Assembly (NCBI GenBank): GCA_016234595.1
Contig: JACRBG010000044.1
Span: forward strand, 59,925 to 123,924
Reading direction: 5' to 3'
DNA length: 64,000 nt
Source: Chloroflexota bacterium
GTDB taxonomy: Bacteria > Chloroflexota > Anaerolineae > Aggregatilineales > J027
Below, piece after piece: positions 15,937-24,224 of the stretch (position 1 is the first letter of the stretch; each line of letters starts with the position of its first letter). The notes beneath the pieces are model-generated. The model was not told the DNA's origin. It ran no database searches and saw nothing but the letters and a program-made list of their open reading frames with translations. Made by a program: the position numbers and the translations under genes.

Positions 15937-16350
15937 ATGCTTGAGCGACTCATCACATTAACTACCCTGATTATTTTGGGCGTGGCGCTGTATCATGGAT
16001 GGAAGTGGTGGGGGCTGCGACGGGCTGCCCATCTTGCCCATCATGACCCGCTATTGGCTTCGTTTGTGCCGGGGCAACCTGCTATCCTCTATTTCACGGC
16101 GGATGGGTGTGTTGCCTGTAAAACGCAGCAGCAACCTGCTTTTGCCCGACTGCGCAGCCTGCCCGGTTATGAAGCGGTGCAAATTATTCAGGTGGACACT
16201 GACCAACAATTACCCGATGCCGAACGTTGGGGAGTGATGAGTCTGCCCACGACATTTGTCCTAGATTCACAGGGGCAGCCCAAAGCAGTTAATTATGGTG
16301 TAGCCTCTGCCGAAAAACTCCGCAAACAGATTCAAGAAGCAATTGCATAA
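15937..16350 (+). CDS. Membrane-anchored thioredoxin-fold protein
   Basis: 137 aa. One N-terminal membrane helix (residues 6-22) is followed by a thioredoxin domain with ILYFTADGCVACKTQQ, redox-active pair Cys58/Cys61, and the cis-Pro loop SLPTTFVLD. The start is ATG 15937 with GAGGAT upstream; an ORF beginning at 15790 would overlap the DUF4395 gene by 134 bases and is rejected. The anchor and orientation could place the domain outside or on the inner face. As a neighbour of DUF4395 and moeZ it probably handles disulfides or sulfane sulfur for the cysteine operon. Confidence 0.85.
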   Translation: MLERLITLTTLIILGVALYHGWKWWGLRRAAHLAHHDPLLASFVPGQPAILYFTADGCVACKTQQQPAFARLRSLPGYEAVQIIQVDTDQQLPDAERWGVMSLPTTFVLDSQGQPKAVNYGVASAEKLRKQIQEAIA

Positions 16351-16366
16351 CAAGGGATTATTCTCA

Positions 16367-17563
16367 ATGGCTCTACCTACAACAGTGATCGCCCCATCGG
16401 AAATCAGACTCTCGCATGAGGAAGTGCTGCGCTACAGCCGCCACCTCATCATGCCCGAAGTGGGGATTGAGGGGCAAAAGAAACTAAAAGCTGCCAGCAT
16501 TTTGTTGATTGGTACGGGTGGGCTCGGCAGCCCCACAAGTATGTATCTGGCGGCGGCAGGCATCGGTACCATTGGCTTGGTGGATTACGATGTCGTGGAT
16601 TTCACGAATTTGCAGCGCCAAATCATTCACGGTACTAAAGACATCGGTCGCTCTAAATTGGAATCGGCTGAAGAAACACTGGCTGATCTCAATCCGTTTA
16701 TCAAATTGGTCAAATATAATGTGCCGTTGACCAGTGAAAACGCGCTTGACATCATCAAAGATTACGATATTGTGATTGATGGCACGGATAATTTCCCCAC
16801 CCGCTATCTGGTTAATGATGCCTGCGTGATGTTGGGCAAATTGAATGTCTATGGCAGCATCTTCCGCTTTGAGGGGCAGGTGTCGGTGTTTGGGCATGAG
16901 GAAGGGCCATGTTATCGGTGTTTGTTCCCCGAACCCCCACCTCCCGGCCTCGTGCCAAGCTGTGCCGAAGGCGGTGTCTTGGGGATTTTGCCCGGTACAG
17001 TTGGTACATTGCAAGCTACCGAAGCCATTAAGCTGATTTTGGGCATTGGACAGCCACTGATTGGACGGCTATTGCTCTATGATGCACTTGGCATGACCTT
17101 TGATACAATGAAGATTCGCAAGAATCCAAATTGCCCGGTGTGCAGCGAACATCCTACCCTGACGGAACTGATTGATTATGAACAGTTTTGCGGTGTGCCC
17201 GCCCATGATCGCAGCAGCTTTGACAATGGGACGGATGTCAAACCGATTCCAGTAGTCGGCGTAAAGGCGCTGAAGGAACGGGTTGAAAAAGGCGAGAAGT
17301 TAACGATTCTGGATGTGCGTGAACCGCATGAATGGGCCATCAGCAAAATTGAGGGATCAGTTTTTATCCCCAAAGGCCAAGTCTTGAGCCATCTGGACGA
17401 ACTGCCCCGCAACGAAACGTTGATGGTGTTGTGCCGCACAGGGGTTCGCAGTGGCGATGTGGTGCGCTGGCTGCAAGAGGCTGGCTTTACGAATGCCATC
17501 AATGTCTCGGGTGGCATCAACGCATGGGCCAAACAGATTGACCAATCGCTGCCCGTCTATTGA
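16367..17563 (+). CDS. moeZ: E1-like adenylyltransferase/sulfurtransferase, MoeZ type
   Basis: 398 aa fusion of a ThiF/MoeB adenylation domain (1-265) with a C-terminal rhodanese (about 285-398). It adenylates the C-terminal Gly of a CysO/MoaD-type carrier, then passes sulfur to it. Evidence: SRHLIMPEVG, nucleotide loop GTGGLGSP (49-56), DGTDNFPTRYLVND, the zinc Cys pairs CYRC and CPVC, and rhodanese active Cys in VLCRTGVRSGD. The ATG at 16367 follows AAGGGA. TTG at 16343, overlapping the thioredoxin gene, is less likely. It is the last gene before a terminator and completes a CysM-Mec-CysO-MoeZ set. Confidence 0.94.
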   Translation: MALPTTVIAPSEIRLSHEEVLRYSRHLIMPEVGIEGQKKLKAASILLIGTGGLGSPTSMYLAAAGIGTIGLVDYDVVDFTNLQRQIIHGTKDIGRSKLESAEETLADLNPFIKLVKYNVPLTSENALDIIKDYDIVIDGTDNFPTRYLVNDACVMLGKLNVYGSIFRFEGQVSVFGHEEGPCYRCLFPEPPPPGLVPSCAEGGVLGILPGTVGTLQATEAIKLILGIGQPLIGRLLLYDALGMTFDTMKIRKNPNCPVCSEHPTLTELIDYEQFCGVPAHDRSSFDNGTDVKPIPVVGVKALKERVEKGEKLTILDVREPHEWAISKIEGSVFIPKGQVLSHLDELPRNETLMVLCRTGVRSGDVVRWLQEAGFTNAINVSGGINAWAKQIDQSLPVY

Positions 17564-17582
17564 TATTTTCGTTCTACACCTA

Positions 17583-17625
17583 AAAAGCGTGAGTTCTGTA
17601 TAATTATGGAAACACGCTTTTTTTG
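17583..17625 (+). terminator. Terminator of the cysteine operon with an embedded -10-like box
   Basis: AAAGCGTG (17584-17591) pairs with CACGCTTT (17613-17620), followed by a run of T. The 21-base loop contains a perfect TATAAT at 17599-17604, so the same bases could initiate transcription of the downstream rhodanese gene. Confidence 0.7.
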
Positions 17626-17652
17626 TTTATTGAGTCTAAGGGATATAACATA

Positions 17653-17985
17653 GTGGCGATTCAAAATATGAAACCCGCTGAACTCAAACGCCGCTTGGAT
17701 GCAGGCGAAGATATTGCTGTCATTGATGTGCGCCAAGACTGGGAGCTAGAAATTTCTAATCTGGAGTTTGCTAAACAGATTGTTTTGACTGATCTTCCTT
17801 TACGCGCTGGCGAAATTCCACAAGATAAACCAGTCATTTTTGTATGCCGCAGTGGGGGCCGAAGTATGCAAGCCGCGGAATTTTTTGCGGTGCAGGGCTG
17901 GCCCGAAGAAAACCTCTACAATTTGGATGGTGGCATTTTGCGCTGGGCGCGGGATGTTGACCCTAGTTTGCCCAAGATTTATTAA
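17653..17985 (+). CDS. Single-domain rhodanese
   Basis: 110 aa sulfurtransferase-type domain with CDC25-like loop IFVCRSGGRSMQAA, active Cys65, and typical AVIDVRQDWEL and NLDGGILRWA motifs. The start chosen is GTG 17653 with AAGGGAT upstream; TTG at 17623 lies in the terminator's T-run and adds a non-conserved 10-residue leader. It follows the cysteine operon terminator, so it is transcribed separately or by read-through, and its stop codon abuts the ATG of the lipoprotein gene. It may transfer sulfane sulfur to MoeZ or another acceptor; specificity is unknown. Confidence 0.88.
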   Translation: MAIQNMKPAELKRRLDAGEDIAVIDVRQDWELEISNLEFAKQIVLTDLPLRAGEIPQDKPVIFVCRSGGRSMQAAEFFAVQGWPEENLYNLDGGILRWARDVDPSLPKIY

Positions 17986-19329
17986 ATGAACACACAAACT
18001 TGGTGGCAAAGACTGCTGTTCATCAGCATTTTAATGTTATTGATGGCTGCATGTGATGAAAATGCAACTACTACGCCGACCCCTGAAGAAAATAACAATC
18101 CAGAACCACAGGCTGTCGCCATTAATCCGCCGCGCATTTGGATTGACAGCCCGCTTAACAATGAAATGGTGGTTTTTGGGTCGGCCCCAGTGCAAATTGT
18201 TGCTCATGCTTCCTCGCTGATGGGGAGTGCCCTATTAAATGTGCGGGATGCAAATGGGGAATTGTTGACCACCGTAGATTTAGGCGACCCATCAGAAGTC
18301 GAGCGGACGGGTGGCGCTTTGGCACGCTATGAGGGGGAATGGTTGCCCGTTGAACAAGAAGCAGGCGCGACAAATGACGAGGGATTAGTCGTTTACGAAT
18401 TGACTGTTGAGGTCGGGGGTGTGGCCTCGGGGCCAGTGTATTTGTACGCCTTGCAAGCTACCCCAACGCCTAGTCCAACGGCGACGGCAACGGTTACTCC
18501 AACTGCTACTGCGACCATCACAGGGACGGCCTCGGCGACTTCCACCGCGATGCCAACCATGAGTGCAACGCCAACAGCCACCGTTACTGTTACCGCGACG
18601 CCGACTTCAATCCCATCACTAACAGCTTCGCCAACGTCAACACCAACCACCACTAGCAATCCATCACCGACAGGAACAGGAACGGCGACTCCAGTGATTG
18701 TCTTTGATCCGAAAGACCCCATACCCTGCCAAGTTGAGGCGATTCGTGGAATTGAAGTGGTTATTCGGGTGGGGCCGGGTGATAATCGTGGCCCCCTTGA
18801 AGTGATGAAAGTTGGTACACGCTATTCAGTCACCGGTAAAAATGACTCGGTGGGTGAAAATTGGTGGCAGATTGTAGTTGCTGGTGCTGCTCAAGCATGG
18901 GTCAAGGATGCTGATGTGAGGGAATTTGGCGGCTGTGGTTTAGTCCCAACCGTGGATGCCCCAGATGTTACTCGACCCTCTGGCCCAACCCGGCCCAGCG
19001 GCCCCACCAACACGCCTGTACCGGGGGCGACACCGGGGCCAGTCATCCATTATTTCTATGCGGATTATTATCAGCTTCCGACCGTGGTCAATGATGTCTA
19101 TGTTTACTGCTTCAATATCTATTGGAGTGTTGAATATGTAGATGCGGTCTATTTGACTTCTTCTTATGAAGAAACCACCGAAGGGGTGATTGGGGTAGAT
19201 AGTCGGCGAATTTGCCCGGATATTGGTGCAAATATCTCTTTGAGCTATACCATCACTATCTATAAGGCTGGGGTGGCAGTTGATAGCCAAACCATCACCA
19301 TTTACTATTATGGGGATTCGGCCAGTTAG
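17986..19329 (+). CDS. Secreted lipoprotein with Thr/Pro linker and SH3-like domain
   Basis: 447 aa. A lipoprotein signal peptide ends in LLMAAC (lipidated Cys at 23). An Ig-like domain of about 110 residues begins INPPRIWIDSPLNNEMVVFG. A linker of some 75 residues is almost entirely Thr, Pro, Ala and Ser. Then comes an SH3b-like domain (about 245-310) with VVIRVGPGDNRGPLEVMKVG and WWQIVVAGAAQAWVKDADV, a second short Pro-rich spacer, and a Tyr-rich beta domain at the end with two Cys. No enzyme motif is seen; SH3b domains usually bind envelope polymers. The ATG directly follows the rhodanese stop codon, so translation is probably coupled. Confidence 0.8.
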   Translation: MNTQTWWQRLLFISILMLLMAACDENATTTPTPEENNNPEPQAVAINPPRIWIDSPLNNEMVVFGSAPVQIVAHASSLMGSALLNVRDANGELLTTVDLGDPSEVERTGGALARYEGEWLPVEQEAGATNDEGLVVYELTVEVGGVASGPVYLYALQATPTPSPTATATVTPTATATITGTASATSTAMPTMSATPTATVTVTATPTSIPSLTASPTSTPTTTSNPSPTGTGTATPVIVFDPKDPIPCQVEAIRGIEVVIRVGPGDNRGPLEVMKVGTRYSVTGKNDSVGENWWQIVVAGAAQAWVKDADVREFGGCGLVPTVDAPDVTRPSGPTRPSGPTNTPVPGATPGPVIHYFYADYYQLPTVVNDVYVYCFNIYWSVEYVDAVYLTSSYEETTEGVIGVDSRRICPDIGANISLSYTITIYKAGVAVDSQTITIYYYGDSAS

Positions 19330-19346
19330 GTCTTGAGACCCAAAAC

Positions 19347-19383
19347 AAAAAGACGGCTCGATTGATTCGGTAGCCGTCTTTTT
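19347..19383. terminator. Bidirectional terminator between convergent genes
   Basis: AAAAAGACGGCT (19347-19358) and AGCCGTCTTTTT (19372-19383) form a perfect 12-base stem with a 13-base loop. Runs of A on one side and T on the other serve both the lipoprotein and the STAS genes. Confidence 0.88.
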
Positions 19384-19394
19384 GTCTCTATGCC

Positions 19395-19781
19395 TTAGCT
19401 TTTGTTTTCTTCTTTTTTGACTTCTTCAGGGGGCGGTGGTGGATTCAGTTTGTCGCGCATCGCTTGTTCGTTGGGGACTAACGACAATCGTTCGGTTAGG
19501 CCTACCATGCTAAACAATTTGCGGTAGTGCGACGATAGCCCATAGGCAAATACCCGTCGTCCAGCCCGATTGGCGTCTTCCACCAAGCTGATGACGAGGC
19601 CAATACCCGCACTATTCAAGTAATCACTAGTCTCAAAGTTCATTGCGACAATGTCTACTTTGCTCACCGATAGTTGGTTATAGGCGGCATAGGCCGATTC
19701 GCGCGTTTGTGCAATAACATCGCGGGGAAAATCCAGAAATCCGATTTTGCCATCTTGTCGAAACTGTACATCTTTAGCCAT
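19395..19781 (-). CDS. STAS-domain anti-sigma factor antagonist
   Basis: 128 aa. The STAS fold holds a candidate phospho-acceptor Ser57 in the conserved loop DYLNSAGIGLVISL, as in SpoIIAA/RsbV proteins. A charged Pro/Glu/Lys tail (about 112-128) follows. It is encoded 18 bases downstream of the SpoIIE-RsbW-type fusion gene, so the pair likely forms a partner-switching module: the kinase domain phosphorylates this protein and the phosphatase domain restores it. No sigma factor gene is seen near, so the final target is unknown. Confidence 0.9.
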   Translation of the reverse strand: MAKDVQFRQDGKIGFLDFPRDVIAQTRESAYAAYNQLSVSKVDIVAMNFETSDYLNSAGIGLVISLVEDANRAGRRVFAYGLSSHYRKLFSMVGLTERLSLVPNEQAMRDKLNPPPPPEEVKKEENKS

Positions 19782-19799
19782 TGATTTATTATTCCCCCT

Positions 19800-22697
19800 T
19801 TAGTCAGCCTCATCAACCCATTCAGAAGCATCCGAAGTTGGCTCGGATTCTGACATATCCCCTTCATTTTGACCGAGATAGATGGTCATTTTAACCAGAT
19901 TACCGCCTTCGGGCAGCCGGGTAATTTCGACTTCATCCATTAAACTTTGGATAAAAAACAACCCCCAACCACGATCCGGTGCACTAGTACCGGGGGCGGG
20001 CAGTGGGTCTGGTATGGATTGTCGCCCACGATCTTCAACACGAATTTGCAGATGTCCGGGGGCTGCACTTAAAAGCACCGTGACAGCCGAAGATCGGTCT
20101 TGCATATTCCCATGTTCAATCGCATTCATACAGGCTTCGGCCACTGCCGTCTTGAGGTCATCAATCCGGTCTTCGCTGAAACCCATTTCGCGGGCGAGTG
20201 CTTCAGCGGCGTTGCGGGCCACCTTTTCAAACCCCAAGGTACTTGGTAAAAACAACTCAACATTTTGCCTCGGCATTGAATAATTCTCCGTCCCTGTCGA
20301 AAGATCAAGATGATGAAAAATAGAGGGTATTTTAGCCGGTTCATCTTCGGCAATAAGTGCATGTGGGTCATCCTCATCAAGGGAGTCTTTTCCATTAGAG
20401 GATTCAGCGCGAGTGGATAATCGTGATTCCACTCCAACAGGGGTTGGTTGTTGTTCGACTTGGAGCGCCCGTAGCACCATGACGGTAATGTCATCTTGGG
20501 CGACTTCTTCATCAAGGTGTTTATCAACCGCTTCCACAATCTCTTTCAGGATACTTTCGGCATCAGTTGTTTGAGCGATTTTTTCCAATAATTGCTCTAG
20601 CCGTTCAAAACCGAAAAACTCACCCCGCCGATCCATCGCCTCGACAATACCATCACTGAACAGCACCATCACATTACCCGCGTTGAATTGCAGTGATTTG
20701 GTGGTGTAATGGGCCTCTTGGGTTGATCCTAATGGATACCCCCCTACGTCTACAAAATCCCATGTGCCATCATCCGCCCGTAAATAGGGCTGTACCATAC
20801 CAGCATTGGCGATGGTGAGTTCATGACTAATGGGATCAAAGACAGCGGCGATCAGAGCGCTGTTCATCTGATTTTGCAACAGGCGGTCTAACAGGCGGTC
20901 ATTCAAGGCACTTAAAAGTTCCCCGGGGTAACGATGCCGATTGATTTCATCACGGAGAGCCGTGGTGATAACGGCCATGATTAAGGCGGCGGGCATACCC
21001 TTACCGCTGACATCCCCAATAAAAATCCCAAGTTGGCGGTCGGTCAACGGCACGATTTGGAAGTAGTCCCCGCTGACTTGGCGGGCCGGGAGGGAGGTAA
21101 ACGCAATTTCAAGTTCGGGCAGTTTGGGTGGTTCGGTTGGTAGCAAGCTGGTTTGGATACCGCGTGCAACAGCTAATTCCTGCTCGATACGTTTGACTTC
21201 CATATCGTGCAACCGGGCATTTTGAAGCGCAACACTCGCTTGGTCAGAAAATGTTTCGGCGAGTTCGACATCTTGGGTGGTAAACGCATTCATGTCTTGG
21301 GCATTCACATTCAAAACACCCACCGAACGCTCAAATACACGTAATGGCAGGCCCATCCACGACTTAATATCACTGCCGGGTAAAGGTGTCCAGCGTTCAT
21401 CGTTATTGGTATCTTGAATAATAACTGGATGGCCTCGCGCAATGACTTCGCGGGCAGCCCGGGCCTCAGTAGCAAGAAAGGTGGTTTGGGCATGGGCTTC
21501 AGCATCATCCCCGCGATGAGTGGCGACTTCTAGCAAGCCCCGCTCATTCAAAAGCAAAATCGAAGCGCTGTAGAAAGGAATCAGCTTTTGCAATTCTGAC
21601 AAAATCCGATCCAGCACCGTTTGTAAATCGAGCGAAGAATTAAGGGCCCGGGATACTTCTAGTAGGGAGCGGGCGGTGCGTTGGGCACTGGCTTCGGCGC
21701 GGCGACTGCTGGTTTCACGGACAAGGCGGCTCACCCCAAAAATCGCAAGTATTAGAATCAAGAGACTTGTGCCAATTGCCAGTCCCGAGATCAGTTGAAT
21801 ATCACCTGCCACCAAATGGCTGGCTTCAGCCGTGTCCTGACTCAGCATCAAAATAAACGAATAACCACTCACCTGAACGGGAGCAATCGCGGCAATACGT
21901 TCGGCATCACTGGCCTTATAAGTGCGGGAAACAGTCTCACCTGTGGTTAGGATACTTTGCAGGGTTGAGGATGGGAAGGCATCACGCACATCGGTAATGG
22001 TTTCGCCTTCGACCCGCGCTTGATAGAGCAATGTAGTATCGTTGTCCAAAATCCATAACTGGCCGGATTTGGAATCTACAAAGCTATTGAGATTAAGACC
22101 CTGACTAAAAATATCTTCAAGGTCAAGCTCATAGACCAGATACTCCGTATTGCCTGTGCGGGCTTCAACGGGCGTAATAAGTAAATAATCGGGGCGGGCT
22201 TGGCCTGCGCGGGTCACACGATAAACTTGGGTAGGCAGGTCAATTATCCCACCTTCGGTTGTTTGTTCAATCAATTCAGGCGGAATTGTAAAGGGATATT
22301 CTTCGCCTTGTTCAATGATGTCATTGAATTGGGCAGGCCATGCATAACGCGGACGACCCCGAAAATCGAACCGGGTGACGCTTTGTACGCTGCTTTGGCG
22401 ATTGGCTCGTTCAATATTGGCCTCAATCGCCGCGATAGCCTGTGGGGTTTGACTCGCGCCAATGCCTTGAATTTCAGGCGAACTGGCGAGACTGATAATT
22501 TCGAAACTGAGGCTATTAAAGTAGGCTTCGGTTTGTTGAGCTACCGATGTGCCAATTTGTAATTGTTGGACTTTAAATTGGTCTAACACGGTACGCCCGA
22601 TGACATCCGAGGCGAACAGCGTTACCACGCCAATAAGTGCCACAATCAACAGCAACGCCAATCCCGCAGCCGCAACAATGGGAAAACGCCGTTCCAA
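19800..22697 (-). CDS. Membrane sensor fusing Cache-like, GAF, SpoIIE phosphatase and RsbW-type kinase domains
   Basis: 965 aa. Two membrane helices (about 12-32 and 298-322) flank an extracytoplasmic sensor domain of Cache type. A GAF domain (about 345-500) and a short coiled coil lead to a PP2C/SpoIIE phosphatase (about 535-735) with FIGDVSGKGMPAALIMA and VLFSDGIVEA. A 75-residue acidic linker is followed by a GHKL kinase domain of RsbW/SpoIIAB type (about 820-935) with AVAEACMNAIEHGN, VEDRG and RGWGLFFIQ. It therefore holds both opposing activities for the STAS protein encoded next to it. HAMP is not visible. The gene is divergent from tatA. Confidence 0.9.
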   Translation of the reverse strand: MERRFPIVAAAGLALLLIVALIGVVTLFASDVIGRTVLDQFKVQQLQIGTSVAQQTEAYFNSLSFEIISLASSPEIQGIGASQTPQAIAAIEANIERANRQSSVQSVTRFDFRGRPRYAWPAQFNDIIEQGEEYPFTIPPELIEQTTEGGIIDLPTQVYRVTRAGQARPDYLLITPVEARTGNTEYLVYELDLEDIFSQGLNLNSFVDSKSGQLWILDNDTTLLYQARVEGETITDVRDAFPSSTLQSILTTGETVSRTYKASDAERIAAIAPVQVSGYSFILMLSQDTAEASHLVAGDIQLISGLAIGTSLLILILAIFGVSRLVRETSSRRAEASAQRTARSLLEVSRALNSSLDLQTVLDRILSELQKLIPFYSASILLLNERGLLEVATHRGDDAEAHAQTTFLATEARAAREVIARGHPVIIQDTNNDERWTPLPGSDIKSWMGLPLRVFERSVGVLNVNAQDMNAFTTQDVELAETFSDQASVALQNARLHDMEVKRIEQELAVARGIQTSLLPTEPPKLPELEIAFTSLPARQVSGDYFQIVPLTDRQLGIFIGDVSGKGMPAALIMAVITTALRDEINRHRYPGELLSALNDRLLDRLLQNQMNSALIAAVFDPISHELTIANAGMVQPYLRADDGTWDFVDVGGYPLGSTQEAHYTTKSLQFNAGNVMVLFSDGIVEAMDRRGEFFGFERLEQLLEKIAQTTDAESILKEIVEAVDKHLDEEVAQDDITVMVLRALQVEQQPTPVGVESRLSTRAESSNGKDSLDEDDPHALIAEDEPAKIPSIFHHLDLSTGTENYSMPRQNVELFLPSTLGFEKVARNAAEALAREMGFSEDRIDDLKTAVAEACMNAIEHGNMQDRSSAVTVLLSAAPGHLQIRVEDRGRQSIPDPLPAPGTSAPDRGWGLFFIQSLMDEVEITRLPEGGNLVKMTIYLGQNEGDMSESEPTSDASEWVDEAD

Positions 22698-22779
22698 AAC
22701 AATACTCCCTAAAAAATAAATAAAGAGTTGATATAGGCGATTATAACATATTTTCTCAACGCCACTGCTGGTCTAATGT

Positions 22780-22788
22780 GGTATACTT
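22780..22788 (+). promoter_or_regulatory. Extended -10 promoter of tatA
   Basis: TGGTATACT is an extended -10 element 44 bases upstream of the tatA start, with no convincing -35 box at normal spacing. It lies in the 135-base divergent gap. Confidence 0.45.
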
Positions 22789-22832
22789 TGGCATAGTTGT
22801 TTCAAACACACAGGTAGAGAAGGATTTATTTA

Positions 22833-23018
22833 ATGGCTGGTCTTGGTGCACCTGAGTTGTTTCTGGTTTTAATCATTGTCATTGTCTTGTTCGGCGCTGG
22901 ACGTGTTTCACGTCTCGGTGGTGAACTGGGCTCCGCCATTCGTGAATTTCGCAAGGGTCTGCAAGGGCCTGATGAAGACAACAAGTCTTCAAAAACACCG
23001 CAACCTCCCCAGCAATAA
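22833..23018 (+). CDS. tatA: Twin-arginine translocase subunit TatA/E
   Basis: 61 aa pore-forming subunit of the Tat system for folded proteins. It has one membrane helix (LFLVLIIVIVLFGAGRV), the FG-containing hinge, an amphipathic helix (LGGELGSAIREFRKGLQG) and a polar tail, all as in TatA. AGGATTTATTTA precedes the ATG. tatB and tatC are not adjacent, so this is a stand-alone copy. A terminator follows directly. Confidence 0.93.
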   Translation: MAGLGAPELFLVLIIVIVLFGAGRVSRLGGELGSAIREFRKGLQGPDEDNKSSKTPQPPQQ

Positions 23019-23049
23019 TAATGCCTTAACGCGCAGTGCTGGTTAATAC

Positions 23050-23098
23050 AAAAGCTCTGCCCAGCCCTCCCTCTGAGGAAGGCCGCGCAGGGCTTTTT
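23050..23098 (+). terminator. Terminator of tatA
   Basis: AAAGCTCTGC (23051-23060) pairs with GCAGGGCTTT (23087-23096), with one G-T pair, followed by T residues. A 26-base loop holds a smaller hairpin. Confidence 0.75.
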
Positions 23099-23132
23099 AT
23101 GCTATCTATATTGATGATGGACTAAAAATACA

Positions 23133-24224
23133 TTGGTCGCAGAAAAGAAACTTGTCCCCCTGCTTTTTTCGCATCACCATCAACACCATGCCCCAATTCT
23201 TGAAACACATCACGCTAAAATCCTTAATTATCCTGAAATCCCACGCCGCGCCGAAATCATTCGGGAGCATCTCTTCGGGACAGGTTTAATGCAGCCTGTT
23301 TTAGTTGAAACGCCCATGCCCAAGAGCGAAATTTACCAGACCTTGGACGCGGGCATGGTGGATTATCTGGAAGCTATTTCCCAAGATTTGGCGACGTTGA
23401 CAACGGAGAGCCTATCCACCTTTTATTCCTTAAAAGACACCGACCCGGCCCATTTTTATCGCTACCCATCAGTTTTCCCACAGCGTGACCGAATCTATCA
23501 TTCCCATCAAAGCTTGATGGGGCTGCATGGCTATTATTGTTTTGATAAAGATGCCCCTGTCGGCAAAGGCACATGGGAAGCCACGCTCTATTCTGCCACA
23601 ATTGCTCATCAAGGGGCGGGGATGATTTTGGCGGGCCAGCCGCTAGCCTATTCGTTATGTCGCCCTCCCGGCCACCATGCCAGCCGTGATTTGATGGGTG
23701 GTTATTGTTATTTAAATAATGCCGCTATCGCCGCTACTCGCCTGCGCGAAATGGGTACAGTGGCTATCATTGACATTGACTATCATCATGGCAATGGCAC
23801 CCAAGAAATTTTTTGGAATGACCCGCACGTTTTATTTACGTCCATCCATGCCCATCCCGAAGGTGAATACCCCTATTTCACAGGCTATGCCGAAGAAATA
23901 GGTGGCCCATTGGCTCCCCATACTAACCTCAACTTTCCTCTGCACGCCGGAGCGACAGAGATAGTGTTTTTGGCGGCGATGGATGAACTTTTGGCAGGGG
24001 TGCGAGCTTTTAATCCAGCTTCGATTGTGGTGTCACTCGGTTTTGATGCCTTTGAGCAAGACCCCCTCGGCACATTTAAGTTAAAAGCTGAGAGCTATTT
24101 CAAAATTGCCCAAAAAATTACCGCCCTACAACTACCAACTTTATTGGTACAAGAAGGCGGCTATGCAGTCGAGATGTTAGGGATATTGGCCGAGCAGTTT
24201 GTTAGTGGGATGCTGTCAATTTGA
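23133..24224 (+). CDS. Histone deacetylase/acetylpolyamine amidohydrolase family protein
   Basis: 363 aa zinc amidohydrolase removing acetyl groups from polyamines, lysine-like side chains or other amides. Active-site signatures: CRPPGHHASRD (His181/His182), IIDIDYHHGNGTQ with zinc ligands Asp216 and His218, and LGFDAFEQDP with the third ligand. An insertion around 95-145 (TFYSLKDTDPAHFYRYPS) resembles the lid region of acetylpolyamine aminohydrolases more than of acetoin-utilisation AcuC. The start is TTG 23133. Its 3' end overlaps the convergent ATP-grasp gene by 23 bases. The natural substrate is not known. Confidence 0.85.
   Translation: MVAEKKLVPLLFSHHHQHHAPILETHHAKILNYPEIPRRAEIIREHLFGTGLMQPVLVETPMPKSEIYQTLDAGMVDYLEAISQDLATLTTESLSTFYSLKDTDPAHFYRYPSVFPQRDRIYHSHQSLMGLHGYYCFDKDAPVGKGTWEATLYSATIAHQGAGMILAGQPLAYSLCRPPGHHASRDLMGGYCYLNNAAIAATRLREMGTVAIIDIDYHHGNGTQEIFWNDPHVLFTSIHAHPEGEYPYFTGYAEEIGGPLAPHTNLNFPLHAGATEIVFLAAMDELLAGVRAFNPASIVVSLGFDAFEQDPLGTFKLKAESYFKIAQKITALQLPTLLVQEGGYAVEMLGILAEQFVSGMLSI

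Noticed and set aside
18460..18700. Repetitive ACG/CCA-rich DNA
   Set aside because: It encodes the Thr/Pro linker of the lipoprotein; opposite-strand Val/Gly ORF is a shadow.
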